A DNA stretch of 64,000 nt. Origin: Bacteroidota bacterium (GTDB lineage: Bacteria > Bacteroidota > Bacteroidia > J057 > JADKCL01). Position 1 is the first letter of the stretch, and every line of letters begins with the position of its first letter. Shown here piece by piece: positions 1-8,621 of the stretch. The stretch covers positions 22,665-86,664 of the forward strand of contig JADKCL010000038.1 in the NCBI GenBank assembly GCA_016718825.1, read 5' to 3'. The position numbers were made by a program, and so were the translations under genes. The notes below the pieces were generated by a model, which was not told the origin of the DNA, searched no databases, and saw only the letters and a program-made list of their open reading frames with translations.

Positions 1-1367
1 ATCGCGCAGGATTGCCGGCCGGTGAGCGGCATCATCGCCTTTAGATTCCGCAGGAAAGTTACCGCATCCGGGCCCCATCCGAGGCCGATCATGCCTTCTA
101 AAGCCAAGATCCTGCGAACTTGGGCGTAGGTGCGGCCGTTTTCGTTGCGGGTGCCGGGAGCGTTCATCGTCCGCAGGCCGTTGTGCCCCGAGTTGAGCGG
201 GTAGCCGCCGGGGATGGATTCGGCAATGGCAAGCGTCTGGTTCACTGCCTTTTGTGACATATGGTCCACATCGATCAGCATACCCAATGCCATCATCGTC
301 TTGATCGCGGATTCGCCCAAGGGCGTAAGTCCGAGGGCATTCACCTGCGGGGTAGGGGTCTGGGATTCGCTCTGCGGACAAAGGCTCAGGTTTTTGCCGA
401 TCTTGAGTTTCAAAACATCCAACATAAACTGGCTGAGCGCGGGATGGAATTGATAATCAATGCTGTCTGTGGGTTGCGCAGGTTCGAGTTGCCAGCAATG
501 ACCTGATTCCCGGAAGTTGCTGATATTGAAAAAATCTACCGAAGCCGCGGTTCCTCCGAATGGATTGTCGATGACGTGCACGGGGAAAACATAACGTACG
601 CCGCTGTCATACAGCATCATCAGTTCCTTGGCGACGCGCATCTCCAGCGGAGGATAGCCGCTTGTTTGCGGTTTGTTGAAATTGCCGATGTTGTCGATTT
701 CGACCCCCAATACGATGGCCAATTTGCCGGCCAACACAATGTGCCGGAGGTCTTTGCTCGAATAGGCGACCTCCATCCAATCGCTGTGGCGATCCACCAT
801 TTTCTTGATTTCTTCGATTTGCAGTTCGGCCGAGGCTTTGTCATCGGTCGGCAGGTCGCCTGGACCCGCCATGGAAGCGGCCACCGTTTCGCTGTTCACG
901 GCAAGAGCCACCATCACATTCAAGCCATTGTTGTGCGCCCGCTGAATCCAATCGATCCACATGGCCTGATGGGAAATGTCGCGGCAAGAAGGCCACTGCG
1001 CAAAATTTGTATTTGCGCCACCAATTTCCTTGCCGTGCACACTTATCGCATGGTTGTTGGCTTCCAACGTGCCGATCAAATTCTTGCGGATGATGTCGCC
1101 GCAGGGATTGGTGAAATGGTTGTAGCCGCCATGCGTAGCATTGCAGTGGGAGAGGGCATGTTCCATCGAGGTCGCGGTCACAATGGACTTACATTCGCCA
1201 TCGGTTGGAATCAGGCATCCCACATCAGGTGCGCCATGCAGGAATTTCCCCGAATAGGCCAAATGCGCCATCGGGTGGGCGTGCATGTCCACGAGGCCCG
1301 TAAGCTGTTGTGCATTTGCATTCGCGGTAATGATAAAGAAAAGCAACCCGCAGATTTGGAATCGCAT
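1..1367 (-). CDS. Secreted membrane-dipeptidase-like (M19/amidohydrolase-type) protein, 3' end outside window
   Basis: The minus-strand frame stays open from an ATG at 1367 to the left edge, giving 455 codons with no stop, so the C-terminus lies outside the window. Residues 1-20 form a signal peptide (hydrophobic GLLFFIITANANAQ). It is followed by LVDMHAHPMAHLAYSG, a metal-binding HxH near the N-terminus as in amidohydrolases and M19 dipeptidases. Later motifs are VDHMS and NSGHNGLR, which suit the second half of a metal-dependent hydrolase barrel. I infer a periplasmic or secreted metallo-hydrolase; the substrate is unknown. A long plus-strand ORF in the same place is its antisense shadow. 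Confidence 0.72.
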   Translation of the reverse strand, partial: MRFQICGLLFFIITANANAQQLTGLVDMHAHPMAHLAYSGKFLHGAPDVGCLIPTDGECKSIVTATSMEHALSHCNATHGGYNHFTNPCGDIIRKNLIGTLEANNHAISVHGKEIGGANTNFAQWPSCRDISHQAMWIDWIQRAHNNGLNVMVALAVNSETVAASMAGPGDLPTDDKASAELQIEEIKKMVDRHSDWMEVAYSSKDLRHIVLAGKLAIVLGVEIDNIGNFNKPQTSGYPPLEMRVAKELMMLYDSGVRYVFPVHVIDNPFGGTAASVDFFNISNFRESGHCWQLEPAQPTDSIDYQFHPALSQFMLDVLKLKIGKNLSLCPQSESQTPTPQVNALGLTPLGESAIKTMMALGMLIDVDHMSQKAVNQTLAIAESIPGGYPLNSGHNGLRTMNAPGTRNENGRTYAQVRRILALEGMIGLGWGPDAVTFLRNLKAMMPLTGRQSCA

Positions 1368-1545
1368 TCGGATTCTTGATCGACGGCGATCTACCATTTC
1401 GACGATTGGGGACGGAAGGGAGGCAACTTTCGCGTTCAATTCTGACTTAGTTTTCTCAAAATTAATAGATTCCAAGTGGATTGGAGTTGTTTCTCTGGCT
1501 GAAATTCATTTGTTTGGATCTTCTCCGTTAGAAAAGGAATCATTC

Positions 1546-2391
1546 ATGAAATCGTCCTCCATCTTGTTCTTGATCGTCTTGATCTCGTTGGGAATCAGCG
1601 GAAAAAAGCTCGACTACGCGAAATTCAAAGCAACGCAGGACTATACCGTTCCGCTATTTGAAGATGCTTTTGACAAAAAGGTGGCCTTGTTCATTTTTCC
1701 GCATGCAGATGACGAAATCGTTTGCGCGGGAACCATTGCCACGCTGAAGCAGATGGGTTGGGAAGTGAACCTTCTCACGCTGAATCAAGGTCTGTATTCT
1801 GCGAAAGCCATTCGAAAAAAGGAATGGGAAAATGCAGTTGCGGCACTTGAGCTGGATCATGCCGAGATTTTGGACTTTCCCAACAACACTTGGGAAAATG
1901 TGATGCGCGACAGCATCGTCTTTTGGTACGATCACCAAGACAGTGTTGCCACTATTTTTGAAAAGGCCATTCAGCAATACAAACCCTCCGTTTTGTTTAC
2001 CTATGACATGGAATTGGGTGCCTACGGGCATCCCGAACATCGGATTTCGGCAGAGATTGCCCACAAGGTGTTTCAAAAGCACAAGGGTGACCCGAATTTT
2101 CCGGTGCAACGCATTTTTCAAATCACCTTGCCGGAAGCGATGGAGCAACTGATGCTTTCTGATTCGGAGTCGTACCACAATGCCATTCAACGCACTGGAA
2201 ACAAGACCTTGCCGGAACCGACCGTTGCCTTTGACATTTCCCGATTTTGGCCCATGAAGCGGAATGCGGCTGCGAAGTATGCCTCTCAGGAGGGGAGCAT
2301 GAAGAAATTTTACCTGCTGCCTGCCGTGAAGGATACTGCGGTTCATTACAAGACGTTTGACCGCGAATATTACCACGAAGTCTCGCGCTAA
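1546..2391 (+). CDS. PIG-L/LmbE family deacetylase, exported
   Basis: A protein of 281 residues from the ATG at 1546. An upstream in-frame extension exists, but only this start places a signal-like hydrophobic segment (residues 4-18) at the N-terminus. PHADDE (52-57) and HPEH (162-165) are the two zinc-binding motifs of the PIG-L/LmbE N-acetylglucosaminyl deacetylase fold. The family removes N-acetyl groups from sugars or sugar-like conjugates. The natural substrate cannot be read from the sequence. It stands alone, divergent from the dipeptidase-like gene. The motif assignment is firm; the precise function is not. Confidence 0.82.
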   Translation: MKSSSILFLIVLISLGISGKKLDYAKFKATQDYTVPLFEDAFDKKVALFIFPHADDEIVCAGTIATLKQMGWEVNLLTLNQGLYSAKAIRKKEWENAVAALELDHAEILDFPNNTWENVMRDSIVFWYDHQDSVATIFEKAIQQYKPSVLFTYDMELGAYGHPEHRISAEIAHKVFQKHKGDPNFPVQRIFQITLPEAMEQLMLSDSESYHNAIQRTGNKTLPEPTVAFDISRFWPMKRNAAAKYASQEGSMKKFYLLPAVKDTAVHYKTFDREYYHEVSR

Positions 2392-2526
2392 GGCATTTTT
2401 TCAAGCCTTGAAGCCAAATCTGATTTCCAAACAGCCGTAAAGTGGAAAATCTTGGAATGATAGTAAAACTATTTTATGTAATGGCTCGTAATTCAGCTAT
2501 CGAAGTATCATTTAATCACTAGAATT

Positions 2527-3331
2527 ATGAGAAAGTTTTCCAAAGCAAGTGCAATGATGTTGAAGTTTACCGTGGTGGCTTTTCTTGCGATCGGACTGCT
2601 GGAAAGTTGTGCTATCGTGCGACCGGGCGAGGTTGGCGTGAAGACTACCTTGGGCAAGCTCAAAGGACAGGGTCTATGAACCGGGCGTCGTCGGATTCAA
2701 CCCATTTGTTACCAAGGTCTTACGGATGCCGACACGCACCGTCAACCGCGAGGTGAAGCTGAATTTGCCCTCCAAGGAAGGTTTGAATGTGAGCGCGGAG
2801 ATTTCAATTCTCTACCACATTACCCCCGAAATGGCCCCCAAGGTGATCGCCGAGGTAGGCAGGAATTATGAAGAGGTCCTGATTTTGAGCGTGTTCCGCT
2901 CTGCATCGGCCGACGTTTGCTCGAGGTTCATGGCCAAGGAATTGCACTCCGGTCAGCGCTCGGTGATCGAAGGTCAAATCCAGGCCCACATGGACAGCCT
3001 GCTTTCCCACCGTGGATTTGCCATCGAGTCGGTTCTGCTCAAGAGCATCAGCCTGCCTCCCGGATTGTATGCCGCCATCGAAAACAAGCTCGAAGCCGAG
3101 CAAGTCGTCAAACGCATGGAATTTGAGTTGCAGCAGGAGCAGGTGGAAGCCGAACGAATCCGCATCGAAGCCACAGGTGTGCGCGATGCGCAAAAAATTC
3201 TTTCAGAGGGACTTACGCCGGCCATCATTCAATGGCGGAGCCTCGAGGTATTGCAACAACTTTCGTCATCACCCAATTCCAAGCTGATCATCACGGATGG
3301 CAAGGCACCGGTTTTGATCAACGGCGAATAA
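2527..3331 (+). pseudogene. SPFH/prohibitin-like lipoprotein, split by a 1-base frameshift
   Basis: The ATG at 2527 opens a lipoprotein-like N-terminus (LLESC lipobox, Cys28) and reads into PGEVGVKTTLGKLKGQ, typical of the start of a prohibitin/band-7 domain. It hits TGA at 2677. Dropping one G from the GGG at 2670-2672 restores VYEPGVVGFNPFVTKVLRMP and joins the 2726-3331 frame, which holds the rest of the SPFH domain and a long helical tail (roughly KLEAEQVVKRMEFELQQEQV). The intact product would be a membrane-anchored scaffold of about 268 residues. The indel sits in a G run, so a consensus error is as likely as real inactivation. A strong terminator follows. Confidence 0.8.
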
Positions 3332-3379
3332 GTCGGTTCGGGTAAATAAGCCCGTTTGAAACATAGGCTTTTCATCATT

Positions 3380-3420
3380 TCAGGCTCTTCCGAATGCGGC
3401 AAGGGCCTGATTTTGTTTTT
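3380..3420 (+). terminator. Rho-independent terminator after the SPFH gene
   Basis: TCAGGC-T-CTTCCG-AATG-CGGCAAG-G-GCCTGA forms a long hairpin with an AATG loop, followed directly by TTTTGTTTTT. It lies 50 bases after the SPFH stop codon. A 65-codon ORF across this site is therefore not considered real. The rest of 3332-3580 shows nothing recognisable. Confidence 0.8.
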
Positions 3421-3580
3421 CTTGCATGCGTTAAAAATTCAAAATTCAATCACATTTGAGCGAGAAGGCCATTCGTTGGAATCCCAAAATCGCGCATATT
3501 TGAAGCTCCATAGCTTGGTATGGTACAAGGCCGAGCATGGGTCGTCATATTAATCAATTGAATCGAATTCCCTCAAAATC

Positions 3581-4111
3581 ATGGACTTGGTCAAAATTCT
3601 TCATCAATATGAGGCGCATACCCAACGTTGGATCGCGGCATTGACAACCTATTCGGATGCTGAATTCGCAACCAAGCCCACAAATGAGGCTTGGTCCATC
3701 GGGCAGGTTTATGCCCATCTCGCAAGCGTGACAGACAAATGCCTTGAAAATGCCTTGCGCTGCGCAGAAAACAAGGGTGAGACCGGACATAGTGGATTTG
3801 GCCCCGCATTTTTCAGTTGGATGGGGGCATTCCCACCAATGAAAATGCACATCAAAAAAATTCCACCCGGTTTGGAATCGGTGTATTCACCCGCACAAGT
3901 GAAAAAAGCCGAGGCGGAAAAGCTGCTCCTTGATGCGCTTGAAAGGATGAAATCCAGCATTTCGACAGTCCAAAAGGCGGACCGCAACCAACGAATGGCC
4001 CATTGGGCAGGCGGATGGTTCAATGCGCAGCAATGGTTTCACAGCTGCGAAATGCATCTCAAACACCATTTCAGGCAAAAAAAGCGCATCGACAAGTCCC
4101 TGGGAAAATGA
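3581..4111 (+). CDS. DinB-like metal-binding helical-bundle protein
   Basis: A protein of 176 residues. WSIGQVYAHL near residue 40 and the C-terminal NAQQWFHSCEMHLKHHF place histidines where the DinB/YfiT four-helix bundle holds its metal ion. Family members include thiol-dependent transferases and many uncharacterised stress proteins; the reaction is unknown here. The N-terminus (MDLVKILHQYEAHTQRWI) is a normal first helix for this fold. The downstream oxidoreductase begins 46 bases later on the same strand, so co-transcription is plausible. Confidence 0.75.
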   Translation: MDLVKILHQYEAHTQRWIAALTTYSDAEFATKPTNEAWSIGQVYAHLASVTDKCLENALRCAENKGETGHSGFGPAFFSWMGAFPPMKMHIKKIPPGLESVYSPAQVKKAEAEKLLLDALERMKSSISTVQKADRNQRMAHWAGGWFNAQQWFHSCEMHLKHHFRQKKRIDKSLGK

Positions 4112-4157
4112 CTTAGCTTTGTCCATCGAAAATCAAAAAGTCACCCGCCCCAACAAC

Positions 4158-5120
4158 ATGATTGCAGCTCAGTATTTCCGTTATGGTCCTCCAGAAGTTG
4201 TTGAAATCAAGGACATTCCGATTCCTGCAATCAAGCCCGACGATGTGCTGATCAAAGTCCATGCGACGACGGTCAACCGTACGGATTGCGGTTTTCGGAG
4301 CGCCGAATACTTCGTCTCGCGGTTTTGGAGCGGATTGCTGCGGCCACGATTAAAGACTTTGGGCTGTGAATTTGCTGGCGAAATCACCCAGGTGGGCAGC
4401 GCCGTGACAAACTATGAGGTCGGCGAATCCGTGTTTGGGTACAACGACAAAACCTTTGGTGCGCATGCCGAATATTTGGCAATGCCTGCCAACGGGGCCA
4501 TGGCGACGATTCCTGCAGGAATGACTTTTGCCGAAGCGGCACCGCTTACCGAAGGTAGCCACTATGCGCTTTGCGACATCCACGCGGCAAAGATCGTGGC
4601 AGGCCAAAATGTCCTTGTTTATGGCGCGACGGGTGCCATCGGATCGGCTGCGGTGCAGTTGCTCAAGGCAATGGATGTGCGCGTGACGGCAGTTTGCGGC
4701 ACAAAACACGTTGGCACAATTCAAGCGCTCGGGGCAGACGAAGTGATTGACTACCTTCAACAAGATTATTCGCAGACCACGCAACGCTTTGACCTTGTGT
4801 TTGACGCCGTGGGTAAAACCTCCTTCGGCAAATGCAAGCCCATCCTGAAACCCAATGGCCGCTATGTCTCCACCGAACTCGGAAAAAACGGCCAAAACAT
4901 CTGGTTCGCACTGTTTGCGCCAATTTTGGGAAACAAAAAGGTGCTGTTTCCCATCCCGACCATCACGCCGGAAGACGTTGCATTTCTCAAGAAACTCGCT
5001 GAATCCGGAAAATTCAAGCCACTCATTGACCGTCACTATCCCTTGACAGCGATCGTAGAAGCGTATCGATTCGTCGAAACAGGGCAAAAAATCGGCAATG
5101 TGGTGATCACAGTCGCTTGA
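4158..5120 (+). CDS. NAD(P)-dependent quinone-oxidoreductase-like MDR enzyme
   Basis: A protein of 320 residues. The GroES-like N-terminal half starts MIAAQYFRYGPPEVVEI, the usual opening of zeta-crystallin-type medium-chain reductases. The Rossmann glycine motif VYGATGAIGSAAVQLL lies at about 154-170, followed by GADEVIDY and VFDAVGKTSF. No structural-zinc cysteine cluster is visible, which favours the zinc-independent quinone reductase branch. An upstream in-frame extension overlaps the DinB-like gene and is unlikely to be translated. Physiological substrate unknown. Confidence 0.85.
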   Translation: MIAAQYFRYGPPEVVEIKDIPIPAIKPDDVLIKVHATTVNRTDCGFRSAEYFVSRFWSGLLRPRLKTLGCEFAGEITQVGSAVTNYEVGESVFGYNDKTFGAHAEYLAMPANGAMATIPAGMTFAEAAPLTEGSHYALCDIHAAKIVAGQNVLVYGATGAIGSAAVQLLKAMDVRVTAVCGTKHVGTIQALGADEVIDYLQQDYSQTTQRFDLVFDAVGKTSFGKCKPILKPNGRYVSTELGKNGQNIWFALFAPILGNKKVLFPIPTITPEDVAFLKKLAESGKFKPLIDRHYPLTAIVEAYRFVETGQKIGNVVITVA

Positions 5121-5178
5121 TTGGTGTTCTCCGAATTTCCCGTAAATTCATTCTCGGATCAACCTCAATTCTGAAAAA

Positions 5179-5382
5179 ATGCAAGAATCAGGAACTGTTA
5201 AAGAATACAACGAAGCCACAGGCGCAGGTAAAGTCACCCGTGAAAATGGCGAAGTGATGACCATTCTCAAGAAGCACTTCAAATCCGGTTTGCAGACCCT
5301 GCAAGTAGGCGACGCCATCACCTACAACGTCGTCATGGGCGCGATGGCCTTGACTGCCAAGAACATCGAGAAGGTTGGGTGA
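5179..5382 (+). CDS. Small cold-shock-domain-like protein with degenerate RNA-binding motifs
   Basis: A protein of 67 residues whose outline matches a cold-shock domain: GTVKEYNEATGAGKVT, then ENGE, a second strand and VGDAITYNVV. In canonical Csp proteins the first motif reads KGFGFI and the second VFVHF. Here the aromatic residues that stack on RNA are replaced (GAGKVT and MTILKKHF). The fold is an inference from spacing and the conserved opening. If correct, nucleic-acid binding is altered or lost. The gene is monocistronic, with a downstream gap before a convergent gene. Confidence 0.55.
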   Translation: MQESGTVKEYNEATGAGKVTRENGEVMTILKKHFKSGLQTLQVGDAITYNVVMGAMALTAKNIEKVG

Positions 5383-5493
5383 ACCATTTTTTCCGCCAAT
5401 TGAATTCGATTTTTGAATTTTTCTCGATTCGAAGCGCGATTGTTCTGCCTTCAATTTAGAATTTCATCCTCCAAGGGAATTCATCCAAAGCCC

Positions 5494-7089
5494 TTATCTC
5501 ATTTCTTGGAGATTTTGTTCCACGGCTTCCAGAAAGACTGCTTTGAGGGATCGCTGAGCGTGTTTGGCTTTTGCCCAGAGCCGTATTTCCATCAAGCCCA
5601 AAACCGGCATGGCATCGATGGTGGCGGATGCAAGGCCTTCCAATGCAGCAATGAACTGTGCAGCAGCCTTTTGTTGGGCGCGTGGATTTTGTGCCGAGAG
5701 TGTCCGTTCGAGGTAATGAATGGTCTCCAATTCGAAGTCGATCTTGCGCGCGGATTTTTGAAAATGACGCTTGCAGGAGCGCAAGTGGTATTCCAGATTC
5801 TCCAGATCCCCCAGCTCAAAATGCAAAACGGCTTGCAGCAACATGGCAAACTCCCGGATGTCTGCCCTCACCTTCCGGTTGGGAAGTTGCTGAATGCGCG
5901 CCGCAGTGCGTTTTGCATGGACCAGCTCTCCGGTGATGAATTGCGCGATCAAAATATTGTGCAGAAAAGGAAGAATCCTTGCCTCCGTGAGAAACTCCTG
6001 ATTTTGAGCAATCCAGCCTTCGATGTCGGCGATGATCGTGGGCAAATGGTCGAGTTGTCCGGTATTGAAGGCAAGCATGAAATGGTGATGGTGCAACATG
6101 CGCTGAAAGTCGCGCGCTACATCCGTTTGCAAGCCGTCAAAGTCTGGCATCAGACGCAGGATTCGCCGGACTTCCTCCAAGGGAAGCGGGGAAAACAAAC
6201 AAATCGACTGGAAGCAATGGCAGATGAAGAACAGAAGGCTGCTTTGGTTGACTTTCCATTCGGGATTGCTTTGCCAGGCGACCAAGAGTTTTTCGTAGCT
6301 CGCCAAGGATTCCAAAGGTTTGCCTTCAAGCAGATGAACGATACCGAGGATGTTCACGGCAATTGCGTGCTCCAAGTAGTTGCCGTCCTCTGCATAGCGT
6401 TGCACGACAGGATTGGCAGCAAAGGATTTAAGGTTTTCTTCGTCCGTCGCGCCACGCGGCACCAATACCCGAGCTGCGGATGCTTGCATACGTGCATGCA
6501 GGTACTCCAATTCGAGCAAATCGGACTGTTTTTGAAGAATCTCCATTTCCTCCGCACGAATCTCCTGCAGGGTTCCTTCGCTCGCATTGCCTCCTGCGTT
6601 TGCAGCGATCTGTTGCTCTATCTTGAGACATTGAAGTGCAAAATTGTACCGCGAATGTTCCAAAGCGACCTTTTTTGCCCGGCGCAATTGCCTTGCCAAG
6701 GTAATTTTGAGGTCCTTTTGCTGCAGGATCGCGATTTCGTCGAGGGTCGTACGCAACAAGGCATCGACATTGGCTTCTTTCCCCAACAACCGCAGCCCAT
6801 CGAGAATCAAGTCCTTGAGGCGATTGGAAACCGTCGCCAGGTTGTTGGTGAATTTGGCCTCGTTGGGAAGGGTTTCATCCGCCTCCGCCTGATTGAGCCA
6901 GTCAAAATAGGTGAGCATCTGACTCTCATTGGAGCCGGCCCTTGCCTTGCCGAGCAGTTTGACAAACCGCTTTTCTGCGATGCTGAGCGAACCCACCCAT
7001 TTTTTCATTTCCTCAACAGCATCCATTTTTTGTTGGATCGTATTTTTCGAAACCGCGTTTTTGCTCAATAATAGCGCCAATGACGGCAT
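5494..7089 (-). CDS. Uncharacterised all-helical (TPR-like) protein
   Basis: A protein of 531 residues with no signal peptide. It is almost entirely alpha-helical by composition, with repeated paired amphipathic helices of TPR-like character (for example EHAIAVNILGIVHLLEGKPL). The N-terminal 25 residues look non-helical, so MDAVEEMKKWVGSLSIAEKR at about residue 22 is an alternative start. I do not recognise a catalytic motif. A scaffold or signalling role is conceivable but unproven. The large plus-strand ORF covering 5413-7071 is its antisense shadow. Confidence 0.65.
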   Translation of the reverse strand: MPSLALLLSKNAVSKNTIQQKMDAVEEMKKWVGSLSIAEKRFVKLLGKARAGSNESQMLTYFDWLNQAEADETLPNEAKFTNNLATVSNRLKDLILDGLRLLGKEANVDALLRTTLDEIAILQQKDLKITLARQLRRAKKVALEHSRYNFALQCLKIEQQIAANAGGNASEGTLQEIRAEEMEILQKQSDLLELEYLHARMQASAARVLVPRGATDEENLKSFAANPVVQRYAEDGNYLEHAIAVNILGIVHLLEGKPLESLASYEKLLVAWQSNPEWKVNQSSLLFFICHCFQSICLFSPLPLEEVRRILRLMPDFDGLQTDVARDFQRMLHHHHFMLAFNTGQLDHLPTIIADIEGWIAQNQEFLTEARILPFLHNILIAQFITGELVHAKRTAARIQQLPNRKVRADIREFAMLLQAVLHFELGDLENLEYHLRSCKRHFQKSARKIDFELETIHYLERTLSAQNPRAQQKAAAQFIAALEGLASATIDAMPVLGLMEIRLWAKAKHAQRSLKAVFLEAVEQNLQEMR

Positions 7090-7130
7090 TTTTCAAACTT
7101 CGGATTGTATATATGCAGCTAAAAGTTGGC

Positions 7131-7161
7131 TTTTGGTCCCCATTTTGGTTGAATATATTTG
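7131..7161 (+). promoter_or_regulatory. Bacteroidota-type promoter (-33 TTTTG / -7 TATATTTG)
   Basis: TTTTG at 7131-7135 and TATATTTG at 7154-7161, 18 bases apart, match the TTTG and TAnnTTTG elements known for the primary sigma factor of Bacteroidota. They point to the small gene at 7204. The match is by eye only. Confidence 0.5.
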
Positions 7162-7203
7162 TATTGTTATCCTAAGTCAATCACTATAAAATCATTAAGT
7201 AAA

Positions 7204-7570
7204 ATGTTTCACAATTCAGAATCTATCAAGGTTGCGTTTGTTCTGCAAGCGATCTCACCATTTCTTGGGGACTAAGCAGTTCGATGCAGGCCCATTTGCC
7301 AGCAGACAATGGCAAGGCTTTTCCATCACTTTGAACGCAGAGGAAAATTTATACTTTGATTTTTCCAGTTGTACCGGCAACCTCAACCTTCAATACAATG
7401 GTGAGGATGACCAATTGATCTTCTCCTTGGTTCAAGGCGAAGCAGGTGGTTGGTCGCAGGATAAGAATGTCTTTTCCGAGGGCAATTTTCATATCGGCTT
7501 TGCGCGACAAACCGAATCCGAAGGCATTGTGATCGTAGGGACGATTGACCTTGGAGGCGAAATTGCTTGA
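7204..7570 (+). CDS. Small uncharacterised beta-rich protein, probable 1-base frameshift near 7270
   Basis: The ATG at 7204 reads MFHNSESIKVAFVLQAISPF and then stops at a TAA. Removing one G from the GGGG near 7268-7271 turns the end into FLGTKQFDAGPFAS and joins the downstream frame (GFSITLNAEENLYFDFSS to the stop at 7570). The only alternative start for the second frame is a TTG at 7232. A well-formed promoter lies just upstream. The corrected product is about 121 residues, predicted mostly beta strand, with no signal peptide. Function unknown. Confidence 0.5.
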
Positions 7571-7807
7571 TCGCCATGGGGTTTTGAGGGCTGCAAAGCG
7601 CCGTTTGATCGCTGAAGGCAATAATCTGCATTTCCTCTGAAGATCCATGCCCAAATCCGGCATTGTCGGACGGGCAGCGTATTGCCTCGAAAATAAAAGT
7701 GGAGCCCAGAACCCACTTAAAAAAACGGCCTGTCCCGGCAGGTTCACCGGGGGCGAATTCCGAAAAGCCTTACGAGTAGGAGCTGTTTTTTTTACCAACT
7801 AAATCTT

Positions 7808-8374
7808 ATGTCCAATTCATCTTCTTCAGCTGTAGGCGCATGGAGCGCCTGGAATTTCAGCCTCGATGCCACCGCACAAGAGGTTTTTGCAAAAGCCACT
7901 GCCGGATTGGTAGGTGTCAAGTACACGGCTTTGGCTTATGCCTCACAAGTCGTTGCCGGCACCAATTATGCCTTCATCTGTGAAGCCCAATTGGTTTCCG
8001 CCAATCCGATTGCCTATCCCGTGGTGATGCATGTGAACCAGCCCTTGAGCGGCGCGCCGATCATCAACGGAATCCAGAAGCTCGGTCCAGCTGTCACCGG
8101 CAATGCAGGCGGATGGAGCTCATGGTCGTTTACCGTTTCAACCGAAGCGCAACAAGTGTTTGATGCTGCAGGTCAAGGTTTTGTCGGTGTCAACTACAAG
8201 CCGATCGCCTTCAATACCCAAGTCGTGGCAGGTACCAACTACTGCTACCTCTGCGAAGGAACCGTCGTCGTGGAAGGCGCACCCGTCATCGCTGCCTTGG
8301 TTTTCGTCAACCAGCCGCTTCCAGGTCAGGGCCATCCGCATCGCACGGAAATTCAGGCGATCCCAACCCACTGA
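7808..8374 (+). CDS. Two-domain stefin/cystatin-like cysteine protease inhibitor candidate
   Basis: A protein of 188 residues built from two tandem copies of about 95 residues. Each copy starts with a GAWS(A/S)W-type or GGWSSW segment and a helix (AQEVFAKA / AQQVFDAA). Each then carries QVVAGTNY (47-54 and 138-145), the QxVxG loop with the TNY that follows it in animal stefins, and ends with a VNQPL motif (77-80 and 168-171). This pattern is diagnostic of the cystatin fold. I infer an inhibitor of papain-type proteases, cytosolic because no signal peptide is seen. A terminator follows, so it is monocistronic. The region 7571-7807 upstream holds no gene I can support. Confidence 0.7.
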   Translation: MSNSSSSAVGAWSAWNFSLDATAQEVFAKATAGLVGVKYTALAYASQVVAGTNYAFICEAQLVSANPIAYPVVMHVNQPLSGAPIINGIQKLGPAVTGNAGGWSSWSFTVSTEAQQVFDAAGQGFVGVNYKPIAFNTQVVAGTNYCYLCEGTVVVEGAPVIAALVFVNQPLPGQGHPHRTEIQAIPTH

Positions 8375-8429
8375 AATCCCAGGGTTCAGGTATCTGATCC
8401 CATTTGATTCCAACTATCCAACTATTCGG

Positions 8430-8466
8430 CAGGCGCAGGATTTCCATCCTTGCGCCTGTTTCTTTT
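8430..8466 (+). terminator. Rho-independent terminator after the cystatin-like gene
   Basis: CAGGCGCAGGAT-TTCC-ATCCTTGCGCCTG is a nearly perfect long stem with a short loop, followed by TTTCTTTT. It lies 55 bases past the stop codon at 8374. Confidence 0.8.
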
Positions 8467-8621
8467 GTGGGGTGGTTTACGCGACCATTTCACAACTTTC
8501 GGAAGTGCAGGAATTGAGATGCCTTCAATAAAATTGTCGGCAAGACGATCAAAAGGGGATTACATGCGAATCATGTTGAAGCCGAATTTGAGATTCTGCC
8601 GAACAATTGTCAAATTCGAAG

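Noticed and set aside
576..1379. 267-codon plus-strand ORF
   Set aside because: It is the antisense of the dipeptidase-like gene, whose minus-strand frame has a signal peptide and metal-binding motifs; the plus-strand product is His/Arg-rich nonsense.
3356..3553. 65-codon ORF after the SPFH gene
   Set aside because: It spans a strong terminator hairpin and has no family features.
5413..7071. 552-codon plus-strand ORF
   Set aside because: Antisense shadow of the helical protein at 5494-7089; Cys/Phe-rich composition unlike a real protein.
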